From NCBI GenBank assembly GCA_001566295.1, contig KQ964247.1, forward strand, positions 2,976,001 to 3,040,000: 64,000 nt of DNA. The letters are read 5' to 3'. A program made the position numbers and the translations under genes. The notes below the pieces were generated by a model that was not told the DNA's origin, made no database searches, and saw only the letters and a list, made by a program, of their open reading frames with translations. Every line of letters begins with the position of its first letter. Positions within the stretch are counted from its first letter, which is position 1. Shown here piece after piece: positions 1 to 11,400 of the stretch. The DNA is from Microdochium bolleyi. Lineage: Eukaryota > Ascomycota > Sordariomycetes > Xylariales > Microdochiaceae.

Positions 1-2650
1 ATGGGTATTTCCCCACTGTGAGTAGCCATTTCTCGTTGCTTGCACAACACCATCTCACGAGAATCCATCCACGAAAGTTTGACATACCGTGACGCCGAAG
101 TTTCAGCTAAGCACGAAGTCGAGACTGGGATCAGTGGTACATGGCCGCTGGGTGCTTGAGCACATTAGCAAGGGAGCCTCCTCGCTGGCGTGGGGCTGGG
201 GCCCGGAACCGTACCCGGAAAGGGTTCCGGTGCAAGAGGAGTTGAGTGAGTCACGGGCGCGCCACTGTCGCAACGGCCAAATGGCAGCAGCAGGAATCGT
301 GCTCGCCAGTCACCCGTGCCGACGGGATCCAAGAGTTCATGATCCAGAGCTGATCACGGCAAAACTTGGAAAGAATCCGTGCCAAGCCAATTTGTCTGAC
401 ATGGAAGAGGCTCCCACAACGCATGGGGTTACCGGGATGCTCAGCCGTCGATCTGCAATGAGCCTCAACGAACGCTTGAGACATGGGCGCAACGTTTAGG
501 GCTATTGGATCCTCAAGCTTGTCTTCAACCATGTGCCTCGCAGTTGCTGGATTAAGAAGGATGCAACTCGGCCGATACGTACGGTGGTGTTCTGGTACCA
601 TTCGAGCGGCAGTCCTTGGAATATCACACTTGGCGGTCGATTTGGACCTTTCTCCGGATCTCCTGCACGTTTCGTTTCCCGCTCGTGCAGGTCGTCAAAT
701 CATGCATGTGTGCCAATGCCCGGACTTGAAGGGTCCGCTGCAGCATGCGTCGGTACGACCTCAATCAACATCGAAGATGTCCGAGCGAACAGAGTTTTTC
801 TGAGGGAGAGGAGATCGTGTACGGAGCTTCCGGGACCACTTCTTGTTGATGAAGAGAAGCTCATCGGACCATTGCGGAGTGTGCGGGTGACGCAAGCAAC
901 GGAGCGCCGGGTAAAACACAGTAGACACTGCTGAGTTCTCCTCGTCAGGCCTGGCGTCAACTTTGTGCAGGGGCAGAGTCTGGTACGGTCATGGGTGTAC
1001 GCAATTGCCTCTCAGCCCGCTACTGATCGACCATGCGTCTGGATGGGTTTGACATGGGGCTTGGCTCGACATGGCGAGGATGGCCTTGCATCTACTGAGG
1101 CTCTTTTGTCTTCGTCCCACCTCCAACGATCGAGTGTTCCCAACTTAAGTTTAGTGTTCGAGAAGCTCCAAGTATACTCCATACGCGGCATGCAAGGGTC
1201 TCAACTCTGTTTTCCCTGGGCTGGTGCTGATTGGGCTCCAGCGCTTGCACGCTGGTTGTGCGGGCAGGGTTGCCGAGCACACGTGCTTACTTTCGACACG
1301 TTCACAGACGTACGGAGTGTCTGGTGGTCGCCGAGACAGCTGCCCAGCGAGCCCAGGTGTGCGGTTCACATTTTTGACGATCCATTTGGCGGATCCTTGG
1401 TCGGTCGGCGTTTGAGGCTCGCCCGGGTGCGCTTGGGACAGAGTAGGGGTAGCTCCATGGTTGGGCTGGGCACCTGCATGCTCATGCGCGTGGTTGACCG
1501 GCTTCACAAGAGGAAGTTGAGATGCGGCGCAGATTTGCACCCCGCAATCCGGGCAGGGTCTGCCGCCAATAAAAGAGTGGTTCTAACTCTGGCCCATTGT
1601 TCGAGTCCGCACTCTCTTTTCCAGGACTGGTCGCTGGCGTCGCCGCCAAGTGTCCCAGTGCCCGGCTCTGCCGGTAATTGCGCGTTGGAACCGGTCACCA
1701 GTGCTGCTCTTGCGCGATTGCCGGTGCAGGCGGCACGATGAAAGACGAGGCGGTGTCGGCTGGTGGGGTTCTGGCACGAGGATGTCAGGGCCGTCACACC
1801 CGGAGAGCGGTGCTGGCATCAAGCAGTCACATCATCTCATTGATTGATGTGCTGGAAGGATCCTGCCCTGGCCGCCGCCTGTTGATCGAGACCCTGGTGG
1901 TGGTGGTCTGGGTGCGGCACCACGTCAATGCTCGCATACTGGCACCGGCATGTCAAATCTCCTCTTGCCTGTGCAGCCAGTGCCCTGGGACGAGCTGCAT
2001 GAAGAGCGTGCCGGGTGGAGGTGACAATGGCAACGTTGGTCGGTGTGTCACGTTGGTGTGATTCCTCACGTTCGACACCGCGGATCTCAGGAAGAACGGC
2101 CACTGGGGCGAGGGGGAAATGCGAGCAGGCCAAACGAAACCAAACAGCGCAGAGAAATGGACCCTAGTCGGCGGACGGCGTCGAGGGAGGGGTGTATGGA
2201 ACGCGATGACGACTTTGAGCCTGGTGACAGCGGGCAATTCACGCCAGAGATGGTGCCTGAGGCCCAGCGCAGGACTCCATAGAGCAGACAGCAGGAAACC
2301 TGAAGAGCAGAGCAGGCGACGAGCTGGACCCTGGCCGAGGGCCACGAGTCTCGTTTCATGCCGGTAGCGATTCCAAGCACTCCCCTCGCCGCCACACGTG
2401 CGCACTGCACCCCCCCGGACCCCAGATTGAGTGCTGTCGCCGTCGTGGTCCCATCCGGGCACCCTCCGAGAATCGCAATAATCATAAGTCGCATGCTTGC
2501 CCATAGGCGACCCAGCAGCTGCCTCATGCGTCTGCCCCGCGGGGCCTCCTCGGCTGCAGGACTCGTGACAGTGCTGGCACCGACCTGCATTTCGTGGCAG
2601 CAGGCAAGCGCGGCTGGGTGGTCAGAAGGTGGAAGGTGAGGCTGCACTCA
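1..2650. other. Left-edge gene-free stretch
   Basis: I see no credible gene here. Open frames up to about 258 codons (965-1741, +) exist, but they have no recognisable domain, no intron signals that extend them and a random-looking composition rich in Arg, Ser, Cys and Trp. Frames of this length arise by chance in GC-rich DNA. The stretch may be the far promoter of the C2H2 regulator to the right, or the flank of a gene outside the window. Confidence 0.5.
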
Positions 2651-2685
2651 CCAACTCCAAGCCGCCCCTGGCCTAGTCGAGGGAG

Positions 2686-2707
2686 CCGCCTCCGCCTCCG
2701 CCTCCGC
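2686..2707. repeat. (CCGCCT)n microsatellite
   Basis: A six-base unit is repeated about 3.7 times without error. It is the first of a run of short tandem repeats in the 2.7-3.6 kb region. Confidence 0.8.
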
Positions 2708-2924
2708 GTGCGCGTGGCCACAACGCTCTTCGCAGGACGCCGTGTGGGCTGGCTACCCTGACTCGCTCGCCATCGGGCTCTGACGCGGCCTCTGGAGGCC
2801 ATCCCCCAGCCCAGGGTTGTGCACAAAGGCAGAGAGGCTCACGGGACGGGGCTCACGGGCTCCGAGCCCACTCTGCCGACTTGGAGCTTGCTGGACCCTG
2901 CCGACCGGGCGCTGTGCATCCCCC

Positions 2925-2946
2925 GCCTCGCCTCGCCTCGCCTCGC
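2925..2946. repeat. (GCCTC)n microsatellite
   Basis: A five-base unit is repeated about 4.4 times without error. A second, nine-base repeat follows 20 bp downstream. Confidence 0.8.
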
Positions 2947-2965
2947 AGGGTGACAGCCACGGGCA

Positions 2966-2991
2966 GCCTCTCGAGCCTCTCGAGCCTCTCG
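2966..2991. repeat. (GCCTCTCGA)n minisatellite
   Basis: A nine-base unit is present 2.9 times in perfect tandem. It lies close to the GCCTC repeat, so this part of the upstream region looks slippage-prone. Confidence 0.75.
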
Positions 2992-3562
2992 CCGCAGGTC
3001 GCAGCCGGCGACTGCAGGCCTTGGCGGTGTCGATCGTGCCTTGCTCCGCAAAGGACGAGCCGCGCTGGCCCACTGGAGTCGGGTGACTGACGGCCAGAGC
3101 CGCAACAGAGGGCTGCAGGACAGGAGTCGGATCAGCAAGCAGCAAGCCTCTTGGGGTACTCGGGACTGCGTCGACGGGAGATGGCTGCAGTCTGCAGACA
3201 ATGGGGAGACGCAGGTAGCAGCGTGGAGGGACGGCCGGGGCCTTGTCGGGTCGGGCCCGCAGCGACCATGCTGGTTCAGGCAGGCCTTCATTGCTCGCTC
3301 GACGATCCAGCGCCCATCCCATCCGTCCGTCCAAACAAGAAGCAACGCCGTCCAGTGCCCCATCCCGCCAGGCCACCTTTAGCCTGAGGCCGTGCCCCTC
3401 GAGCCCTGCCCGGCCTGCCCTGCCTGCCCTGGAGCCTCCGCGGCTCTCACGGTGCCCACCCTCGAGCTCGACCCCCTTGTCTACGCCAAACCTTAGTTCA
3501 GTTCTATTTTGACAACCTTCGACGCTTCGAAGCAGCACCCGCCTGGCCACCCCGTCCAGCTC

Positions 3563-3585
3563 CTGCTGCGGCTGCTGCTGCTGCT
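3563..3585. repeat. Interrupted CTG trinucleotide run
   Basis: CTG triplets run for about 23 bp with a single interruption. The run is non-coding in the interpretation given here. Confidence 0.6.
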
Positions 3586-4492
3586 CAAGTGCTCGATGGC
3601 CTGCCCATACGCCGGGCCATGGCGCGAGCCCCCCCCCCCTGGGCCGGCCTGCTCTCGCCGCCTCGCCCTAACCCAAGCGTATCCCCCCAATACCTGCCTA
3701 GCCCGAGAATGAAATACACGACACCCGCGCCCACGAGTCCAACGCTGCCAAGTGGACATGCCGTCTTTGTAGCCGGCCTGCCCTGTCCTTCACGCCCGCC
3801 TGCCCCTTCTCCCCTTGCCGGCACTCGCCCCGGGTCGACATGCACCCCTCTCTACCCGGCCTGCCGTGACCTCTGCTTTATGCCTCCTTCATCAACAACA
3901 CAAGTCTGCTGCCCAGCTTGCACCTGCCTCCATCTGTCCTCCACTCTCGCCTGTTGTTGCTGTTGCCTGCCTGCCGTGTTGCAACCGCTACAGCCGCCCG
4001 CCTTGCCAGTGTTGGCCGCAGTTGGTCAATTCCACAACACCCTTGCGCTCTCGTGTAAGCGCATGCTTCATCACCACCACACGCCCATCGTCTCTCACAC
4101 GACTGCAATTCTGCAAGCACTGGGCCGACGTTCTTCATCGGCCCTGTTCCCCCCCTCTGTCCAGAGGAGCACGCGTTCTTGCGGCACGTCGCACGCTGGA
4201 CGGTCAAGCTTGTACCGACCCCGCCAGCCAAACAGCGTCCCGCGGCGTCTTGCCCCGGCTCGCACATCGCGATTGTCATCTGTGTATCACCAGCTTCAGA
4301 CAGCTAGGGTCATTCGAGTTGGATCTGTGGTACAGCCTCGGGAGTGCCCTCGACACACAGCTTGCTGCGCTCCCTCACTCCCATACAGAGCTGTCCAGTC
4401 TCATGTCTCTTGGCGTAGCTAGCCGCAACGCAGACATCCAACCACGACCTATGTGACAACGACGCTCCCTCCTCTAGCGCCGCGTACAAAGG

Positions 4493-6088
4493 ATGAGCAC
4501 GGCGAAGCCCAACCCCAGCGACGTCTATGATCCAGACGCTGTTCTGCCACAAAACAGTCCTGTCCTGAGGCCACAAGTCGTCAATCTCAAGCCATCTCCG
4601 CCGCCGCCGCCACCTTGCTTGTCTCCGTTCACCAAAGTCGGTCCTTTTCCTGGCTTGGGTCACAAGCTTGCAGACTGCAAACTTGACGCCCAGCCTGACC
4701 CGGGGGATGCTGTCCTGATCAGGACACTTGCTGGAGGAAAGCTGCCTGACGGCACACATGAGGAGCTCGCCCTCCCTCTTCCTGAGCTCGGTCACTACAG
4801 GAAGGCACAGTCTCCAGACGAAGGCAGTGAATCTGACGAATCGAGGGACGACGAAGGGGTCCGCAGTAGCGAAATGTCACCAGTCCCGTCTCCGGGCTTG
4901 GCCCGGTCACTCGTCCTCTATGGCCCGAACAAGTTAAACAACGCAGCGCCGGTGTTGGACTTGCAATCTCTGGCGACTCACGCCATGAAATTCGCAACTG
5001 TCGTTCCAAACTCACCTCCAGAACACAAAGGGCTCGGCACGACAACCCTACGCGAATCACCATCGAGGACACTCAAGTCGCCAGCGCCCTTGCCAATAGA
5101 TATCCCAAACTCGAAGCAACCGCATCTCTACGGCAGAGACCCTAAGCGGTCCGCATCAATCACATCAATGTCCCCTTACTCCTTGCCTAGCCTCGCGGAA
5201 CTCCATGGATCACCGCTCATGGCGCCCGCTCAAGCCGCCACACATTCAAGTGAGGGCAAGCTGTCCTCCGAGCCACTGGTGGCTGGGCCCGGCGGGCTGC
5301 CGCCCATCCAAATGGCCTCTCCACCGTCCGACACGAACTCGCTGCCTTCAATTCGATCGCAGTTCCGTGAGCAACTCACCAACGGAGCCGCAGGTCCAGA
5401 ACAAAGGCTGAACTATCCACAGTCGCCACCTGTTCCTGCAATGGCGTCGCGACTTGGCAGTATTCATGGATCACATGGCTCCCCGCCCATCTCACCAAAC
5501 GAGTTCTACCGTGCCGGCATACCGTCTCCCGCGAGCTCTGCTCCAGGTTTGAGCCCGTTCGGCTTCTCCCCGCCGATGGCGAGTGCTCATCATGCCAGCA
5601 TGGGGGGCTACGTAACCAGCAACGGCGCCGAGGCGCGACTCCTCGAGCGCTCCCCGTCTGCACTGCCACCCATCGACCGGATGAGCATCGACAGCGTCAC
5701 AAATCCGCCGGCAGGGTTTGTCTGCTCCTTCCAGGGCTGCACAGCCCCTCCTTTCCAAACGCAATACCTGCTCAACTCGCATGCCAACGTGCACTCGTCG
5801 GCTCGACCGCATTACTGCCCAGTCAAGGGCTGCCCAAGGTCCGAGGGCGGCAAGGGCTTCAAGCGCAAGAATGAGATGATTCGGCACGGCCTCGTCCACG
5901 AGTCGCCCGGCTATGTCTGTCCGTTCTGCCCCGACCGGGAGCACAAGTACCCCAGGCCCGACAATCTCCAGCGGCACGTGCGCGTCCATCATGTCGACAA
6001 GGACAAGGACGACGCTCTCCTGCGAGAGGTCCTGGCGCAGAGACCAGATGGTCCCAATCGCGGCAGGAGACGCAGAGGCGGACCCTGA
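4493..6088 (+). CDS. C2H2 zinc-finger transcription factor-like protein
   Basis: A single-exon frame of 531 residues. Residues 1-400 are Pro/Ser-rich and low in complexity, with many SP and TP dipeptides, as in fungal regulator activation regions. The C-terminus holds three Cys/His fingers: about 411-434 (CSFQGC...HANVH), 442-469 (CPVKGC...H, with an insert between the Cys and His pairs) and 476-500 (CPFC...HVRVHH). It ends in a basic tail (RGRRRR), probably nuclear-localising. This finger block resembles a conserved fungal family of C2H2 regulators whose targets I cannot name, so no symbol is given. The start is the first ATG of the frame and precedes the low-complexity region. A long CT-rich leader lies upstream. 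Function as a DNA-binding regulator is inferred from the fingers. Confidence 0.85.
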   Translation: MSTAKPNPSDVYDPDAVLPQNSPVLRPQVVNLKPSPPPPPPCLSPFTKVGPFPGLGHKLADCKLDAQPDPGDAVLIRTLAGGKLPDGTHEELALPLPELGHYRKAQSPDEGSESDESRDDEGVRSSEMSPVPSPGLARSLVLYGPNKLNNAAPVLDLQSLATHAMKFATVVPNSPPEHKGLGTTTLRESPSRTLKSPAPLPIDIPNSKQPHLYGRDPKRSASITSMSPYSLPSLAELHGSPLMAPAQAATHSSEGKLSSEPLVAGPGGLPPIQMASPPSDTNSLPSIRSQFREQLTNGAAGPEQRLNYPQSPPVPAMASRLGSIHGSHGSPPISPNEFYRAGIPSPASSAPGLSPFGFSPPMASAHHASMGGYVTSNGAEARLLERSPSALPPIDRMSIDSVTNPPAGFVCSFQGCTAPPFQTQYLLNSHANVHSSARPHYCPVKGCPRSEGGKGFKRKNEMIRHGLVHESPGYVCPFCPDREHKYPRPDNLQRHVRVHHVDKDKDDALLREVLAQRPDGPNRGRRRRGGP

Positions 6089-7135
6089 GCAAAAAGAAGA
6101 AGAACAAGAAAAAAAAGAAAGCCTGACGAATGACTAGATGTACATACGCACACGATACCCACATTTGCCTATACCCCTGCGAGATGAACGCCCGCCAAGG
6201 GAGATATTTACCGTACTGGCGCTCGCTCTTTTTGATATCGGCATCTCTTTTGATCCTCCGATTTGACTCTTTCTCCATGGCGCGCGACGCCATGGCTTCC
6301 TTCGGACAGCGTCTGTTCCGTTTTTCCTGTGTTTGCAACCAGTGCACTTGGGGTGGGAACGAAGGAGGCGTTTGGGCGCAGGCCACACAGATACCACACG
6401 ATCACCTGGAGCCAAACCTGGCTCTGCCGAGTGTCACGTTTTCTCCTTGGTCCAAGCTCTTGATTTTTATTTTTCCAATTTGGCTTCGGTTATATCCATG
6501 CCCACCCGCAGAACGGGACGCTAGAACGGCGAGGGCAGCGACGCGATGATGTGGAGCGATATTTTTCTCGTGACGAGTTGCTGCGTCGCGGAGGGACAGA
6601 CTGTCATGCCTCATTGCTGCTATGGGAGGATCAGAAGAACTTCTACTCCGAGGCTAGTGGGATATCTCCCCGGCTGGCTGGGCCGCGCCGTGTCTCCTAG
6701 AAGCACCAGATTCGATGGGCACTTAGCACCAGCCCTTATCTTTCGTTATACCCATAAAGTATCTGAGCCAATTGTTTTGCCTGGGCTGAAGTGCTACCCG
6801 CCGAGACCAGTTTACTCCTCTTGGAATCTGCTCTGCGCTGACGTCGAATGATGCTCTATATCTGTCTTGCGACACGCTGTGCACTGATGGCCCCTCGTCC
6901 TTTCGTGTCTCGGGCTTCAACCAGTCGACCAGGTGCATCGTCACGGCATATCCCATCTGTCCATGATGCCAGTGCGTTCAACGGGCTACCTAGCCGGGAC
7001 TATACTGTGGGGGAAGCGTTCACGGGCTTGTATCAGATCAGGATTCGATTCCAATATCCCACAGATAGACAATACAGGAATCATTTCACGTGCTTAGCCC
7101 TCTCCACCCTATTCTCCGGTGAAATGGGGGCGTGC
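6089..7135. other. Intergenic region between convergent genes
   Basis: This holds the 3' flank of the zinc-finger gene and, from the other side, that of palB. An A-rich run follows the zinc-finger stop at about 6090-6120. A poly-T/A-rich patch lies near 6460-6480. No coding frame with recognisable content was found. Confidence 0.6.
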
Positions 7136-9896
7136 TCAGTCGTCAAGAACTTCCCATGACCCGACGCCAACATGTCCATCGCTTAGCAATTCCACAGCGA
7201 GCCCGTCGTCTCCGCCCTCGCTGCCACGGTACATGGTGGCGCCCATCATGTGCTGCTCGACCACGAGCCACAGCCCGTCCCGGGAGCGCGTGACGCGTGG
7301 GTCAATGTCGACCTCGAGCGTGCGCAGACCACCGAGGCCGACTTCGCGGAATTCCGCACCGCCACCGGCGAGTACCGAGTTCGTGGTCAGGGGGATGATG
7401 GTCCGGTCCGGCCCGCGGCCAGACTCGAGGTACACCCGGACGGTTGGATGGGATCGCGGTGTGCCTGTGCCTCCGACTCCACTGCCGTTGCCGCTGCCAG
7501 GGCTGCCGCCCGCAAGCGATCTGTGTTGCCGACGGGCGACGATGAAGCTCGCGCGGGCTAGTCTGGCGACGGTGATGGCTGCTCGATGCTTCGACTCGCC
7601 CGCTCCCGGCTTCGGCAGATTCAGGTCTGGCAGTCTCTTGCGCAGGCGGCCTGCGGCGTCGGCCAGGACGGGCGTGACAGCGCACGCAACATTCGAGCCT
7701 ACGCGGAGCGTGAAGTCTGCCAACGCTCCGGGCTCGTACGTCGAGCAGACAATCGTGTAGGTGCCCGCCTCAAGAGACGGGGCGCAGGCCTGGGCGCACC
7801 CCCTACGGTACTCGCCTGAGGTCGACACGAGATCGCGCACCGTGACGGCCGTGACGCGCTGACCATTGGCCCACACGAGATCGACGTGTACATGTAAATC
7901 CTCGCGCGCGGTGGACAGGAGGATTGAGAGAGGCCCGGCCTGTGTGATCTTGACACTGAACTGCGGGTTCTGCAAGTAGGTTGGCGAGCCCGCATTGCCG
8001 CCTGCGGTGCGTCTTGTCCAGCTGCTGCTGACCTCGGTGTAGTGCTTCAGAGCGTAGGCAGCCGGCTCCACGACCAGGGGGCCGCGCGAGAAGAATGACA
8101 GGGTGAATGCATACTTTGGGAGTGGGAGGTCATGCGAGGCAACGACTATCGTGTATTTGACACCCTTCTTGGCTTCGAAGGGCGCAAGGGTTTGTGGCGA
8201 GTCGACAAAGGGACCCCGATAGGTCGACTTGTCGCTAAGCTGCACTCTTGTGCCGTTATTCTCAAAAATGTACAGGCTCATAAAGCCTAATTGGTTGGAC
8301 GTCGAGGCCAGCGTGCTGCCACGCTTGCGTGAAATGTCGAGCTCGTCATCCTGGAAATGCCGGCTGAGCAGGATCCAGGTCGTCGCGTCAGTGGACGAGC
8401 ACATCGAATATTGCGGGTTGTGCGCGAATGAGCCGGCCATGTTCGGTTCCGGCAGTTCCCATGTGAAATGGTGGTCTTGCCGTTCAGTGAAGAGGCTTGG
8501 GTTCCAGTTGAGGTACAGCGACTCGAAATTCTGTGCCACATCGTCGAAGCTGATCCAGAAAGTCCCTGGCTTCAGTCTGGTCGCTACATCCGAGTCACTC
8601 CCTTCGGAGCTTGCTGATGCAGCTGATGACCCTACCCCCTTCCACGTCAGACCATCACACCAGGGGTTCTTGACAAGCATCTTGCGGCTGTCGCCTGATT
8701 CAGAGAGCTCGAGCACGGCGTAGTCATGTTCTCCCACCAGGCCTAAAGCCTCTTCTTCGTCAAGGGAGAGTCGTCCGGTGCCGAGGGTGATCACTACATC
8801 ACCATAGTCGTATGCCTTCTTGATCCGCCTCCAGGTATGATCAAACTCAAGCTCATCGCTCTGAAGGAAGATCTGCTGCGGAATCCAACCCGTCAGAACC
8901 CACAGGTCAGTGGCCGAATTGCTTCCTGGGAAATCGTACCCACCTCGCACTTTGAGGTAGGCCTTTTCCATCAACGCGGGCCAGAGCAATTTCGGATTGT
9001 GCCGATCAACAACGTAGAGCGTGCGATCTGTTGAGGATGAGGGCAGCCGGTCATCAATGACGACGCGGCGAAAGCAGCCATTAAAAAACATGCGGAACAC
9101 GTACTTGCCATTCGGTGCTATCCTTGGCTTTCCGAAATCGACATCGGCTGGGAAAATGTGTGCTGGGAGAATGGATTTGGGACCCGGCTTGAGATGTTTG
9201 ATGCTTGCACATAGACTGGCCACAACGGAGCAGTCTGTTGTCACGTCCTGTACCAGGTCGTAGTCGTCCTGAGCCTCCATCATCAAGGATATTACTTCCC
9301 CCATGTCTGTACCGGGGTCTCGAGCAGCAAGTTCCAGCGGGCGTTTCCATCCATCGAACATGGCTTGCTGCCGGTCTGAGAGGGAGTAGACGGATGGGTC
9401 ACTTGTCATTGAGTTAGCCTGCTTGATCGCCACGCACAGGATCCTGATCGACATCAAGGTGACTTACACAAATGCTTCGCCCTCAAACTCGCTCGGGTCT
9501 GGGTCGCTCTCCCATGGTGGGAACACATTGCCATGCAACCGCGCGCCACGGTACAAGATGGTCTTCTCTTTGGTAGGTATATCCCGCACCATTCGCGGGA
9601 GGCGGAGCCTCTCCTCCACGATCCGCACGTGGTTGGCGGGTGCAGGTCTGTTCTTGAGACGCTCCGCCAATCTGATCAGATCCGAACATTTCTGCTTCAA
9701 GCGAGTCTTTTCTGCCGGGTCAGTCGACTGGGATGCGGCTTTCATGTATAACTCGGCTGCGCCAATGGCATGGTCTAGAGCTGCTTGGCCGGATGCTGTG
9801 GTCGCAAGACGCTCGCGCTCCTGAGGAGGAAGAATCAGCAGGGATGGACTTTGAGCAATTACAGACGCGACCACATACCTTTGCTTTGGCCTCCAT
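7136..9896 (-). CDS. palB: PalB/Rim13 calpain-like cysteine protease
   Basis: This is the protease of the ambient-pH pathway; in Aspergillus and yeast its family cleaves PacC/Rim101 on ESCRT-III. Proposed exons are 9896-9879, 9820-9468 and 9401-7136, giving about 878 residues, near the family's usual length. The first exon codes only six residues (MEAKAK), followed by GTATGT and a CAG acceptor. The second carries an MIT-like helical domain (about residues 7-80), the ESCRT-binding module. The protease domain has its full triad: Cys181 in TDCSVVASLC, His349 in GEHDYAVLEL and Asn369 in VKNPW. Beta-rich calpain C2-like domains fill the C-terminal half. For intron 2 I chose donor GTAAGT and acceptor ACAAG because a CTAAC branch site sits 11 nt upstream of it. 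A GTGTAA donor with a CAG acceptor at 9419 is the alternative and changes only a few residues. Confidence 0.9.
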
Positions 9897-11400
9897 AATG
9901 CTGCAAGCTTCGGCATGTACCAGAGCGAAAGACCACTTGGATCAGCTTGGCAGCCGGTGGCTGACGGGGTGCTTCAGGCCTCGGATATGCTGGCAGGTTG
10001 GGTTGAGAGACCTGGTGTCGTTCTGATCGCGCATGTGCTTATCTATTTTCCAGACGGAGCGAAAGTTGTTCCTGGGCCCAGGGCTGCGCACCCTCGCGAG
10101 TCACGTCAGGCGAATGGCAAGAGCAAACTGCAGGTTCATTGCGATAGAGTGGCTACGGGCAGGGGCACGACACCGGGTGATAGGGGTGGATGAAGCGCCA
10201 AGCGAGTGCCAGCGACCGTTGGGCACTCGCCAAGGACTGCGGCTGTTACTATACCAGACTGTACCGCCACAAGGCATGCATGGCCCGATCGCCCGCCCGA
10301 GTCTGTTTGCAACAGGGCCGGTAGTGCAGGTATTCAGAAGCCAAGCTAAGGTATGCTGACTGGTCCTGGCCAGGACAGGCTGGGTGATGCGCGGGGACTG
10401 GACGTGAGGCTGAGGCGAGCGGGGGTGGTACAGCAGGCGCACTATGGTCTACGGGTGGTGGTGGTGGTGGTGGTGGTGGTGGTGGTGGTGCGTCTGCAGT
10501 GGCTGCGGCTCGTCCACGACCACGATCCACCAAGGTGCTGGAGCGAAGCATGACGTTTGTGCGGATGGAAAGCACCAGTGCCACGGGTGGCTGGGCCGGG
10601 TCAGGGTACTCCGGACGCAGTCGAGCTTAGTGGGGATGACTCGCAGGCGGACCACCGCATCGGCTCGCGCGCAGTATTGGTACTGGCCAGGTGCACCTTG
10701 CTGCACGATCTGCCGGCGGACAGGAACCCAGCGCGGGGGCCGCTTGCTTGGTGATATCATGTCACGGCCGGACGGCATCGAAGTCACAGACCGGAGCGGG
10801 CAGCGCTGCCCCCAGACATGTTCCAAGGCTTGAGTGCTGTGGGGGAGTTCTTGGGGAGCGCTTGGGGCTCAAGAGGCGCCGGCCGATAAGATAACGGCAG
10901 ATGGGGTTCTCCACGGCGGAACGGGCCCGGCAGGAGCATCTGCGCGCGAGGCAATGCAGCAATGGCCGAGGTCCAACGGCCCCAGCTTGCGGCTCCCAGC
11001 GTGCCCCCGGGCACATGGAGCCTAGGCGCCTGCTCGCTCCCGGTGACGCTGCCGGCCCTTTCTTGCTCGACTCGTCTCCTCCAAATCCTCCACGCCTCCG
11101 ATCCTGTCTGCACTCTCGCTCTGTCTCCGGCCAGCCGTCTTGTCTTGTTCATAGACTCATAAACCCGTCCAGGACCAGCCCCCGCCCTCGTCTTCTCGCC
11201 GCGCTCCTGCCCCTCATCTATCCAACCTTGCGCCGTCCTGCAGCTCACCATCTGTCTGCACCTGTGACATCACCCCCGGCCTCGCAGTCCCGACACAATC
11301 GCCCGTCCGGCCATCGGACCATCGGCAGTTGACCGTCTTTGCTCTGGTGCAATATTCGCGACTCTCGACAGCCTCTACACCTCTTGGTATCCAGCACAAA
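9897..11400. other. Divergent promoter region between palB and the carrier gene
   Basis: This 1.5 kb separates two genes transcribed away from each other. It contains one long GGT repeat. From about 11040 to 11400 it becomes CT-rich, as expected of the leader of the gene to the right. No further gene was seen. Confidence 0.6.
10454..10490. repeat. (GGT)n microsatellite
   Basis: About twelve perfect GGT units (37 bp). This is the longest uninterrupted trinucleotide repeat in the window, and it lies in the intergenic region upstream of palB. Confidence 0.9.

Larger units (their letters stand above)
2651..4492. promoter_or_regulatory. C/T-rich upstream region and probable long leader of the C2H2 regulator
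   Basis: This 1.8 kb is strongly pyrimidine-rich on the + strand and carries several simple repeats. It ends directly at the start codon of the zinc-finger gene. Long CT-rich leaders are common upstream of regulatory genes in filamentous fungi. Many ATGs lie within it, so if it is transcribed it would contain upstream reading frames. The transcription start cannot be placed from the sequence. Confidence 0.4.

Noticed and set aside
965..1741. 258-codon frame in the left spacer
   Set aside because: No domain, unusual Trp/Cys/Arg content and no extension by splicing; best read as a chance frame.
3589..4422. 277-codon Pro/Ser-rich frame before the C2H2 gene
   Set aside because: It is simply CT-rich DNA read as Pro/Ser/Leu; more likely leader or upstream frame than a protein gene.
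7035..7060. GGATTCGATTCC resembling a tRNA B box
   Set aside because: The flanks do not form a T stem or acceptor stem and no matching A box is placed correctly.
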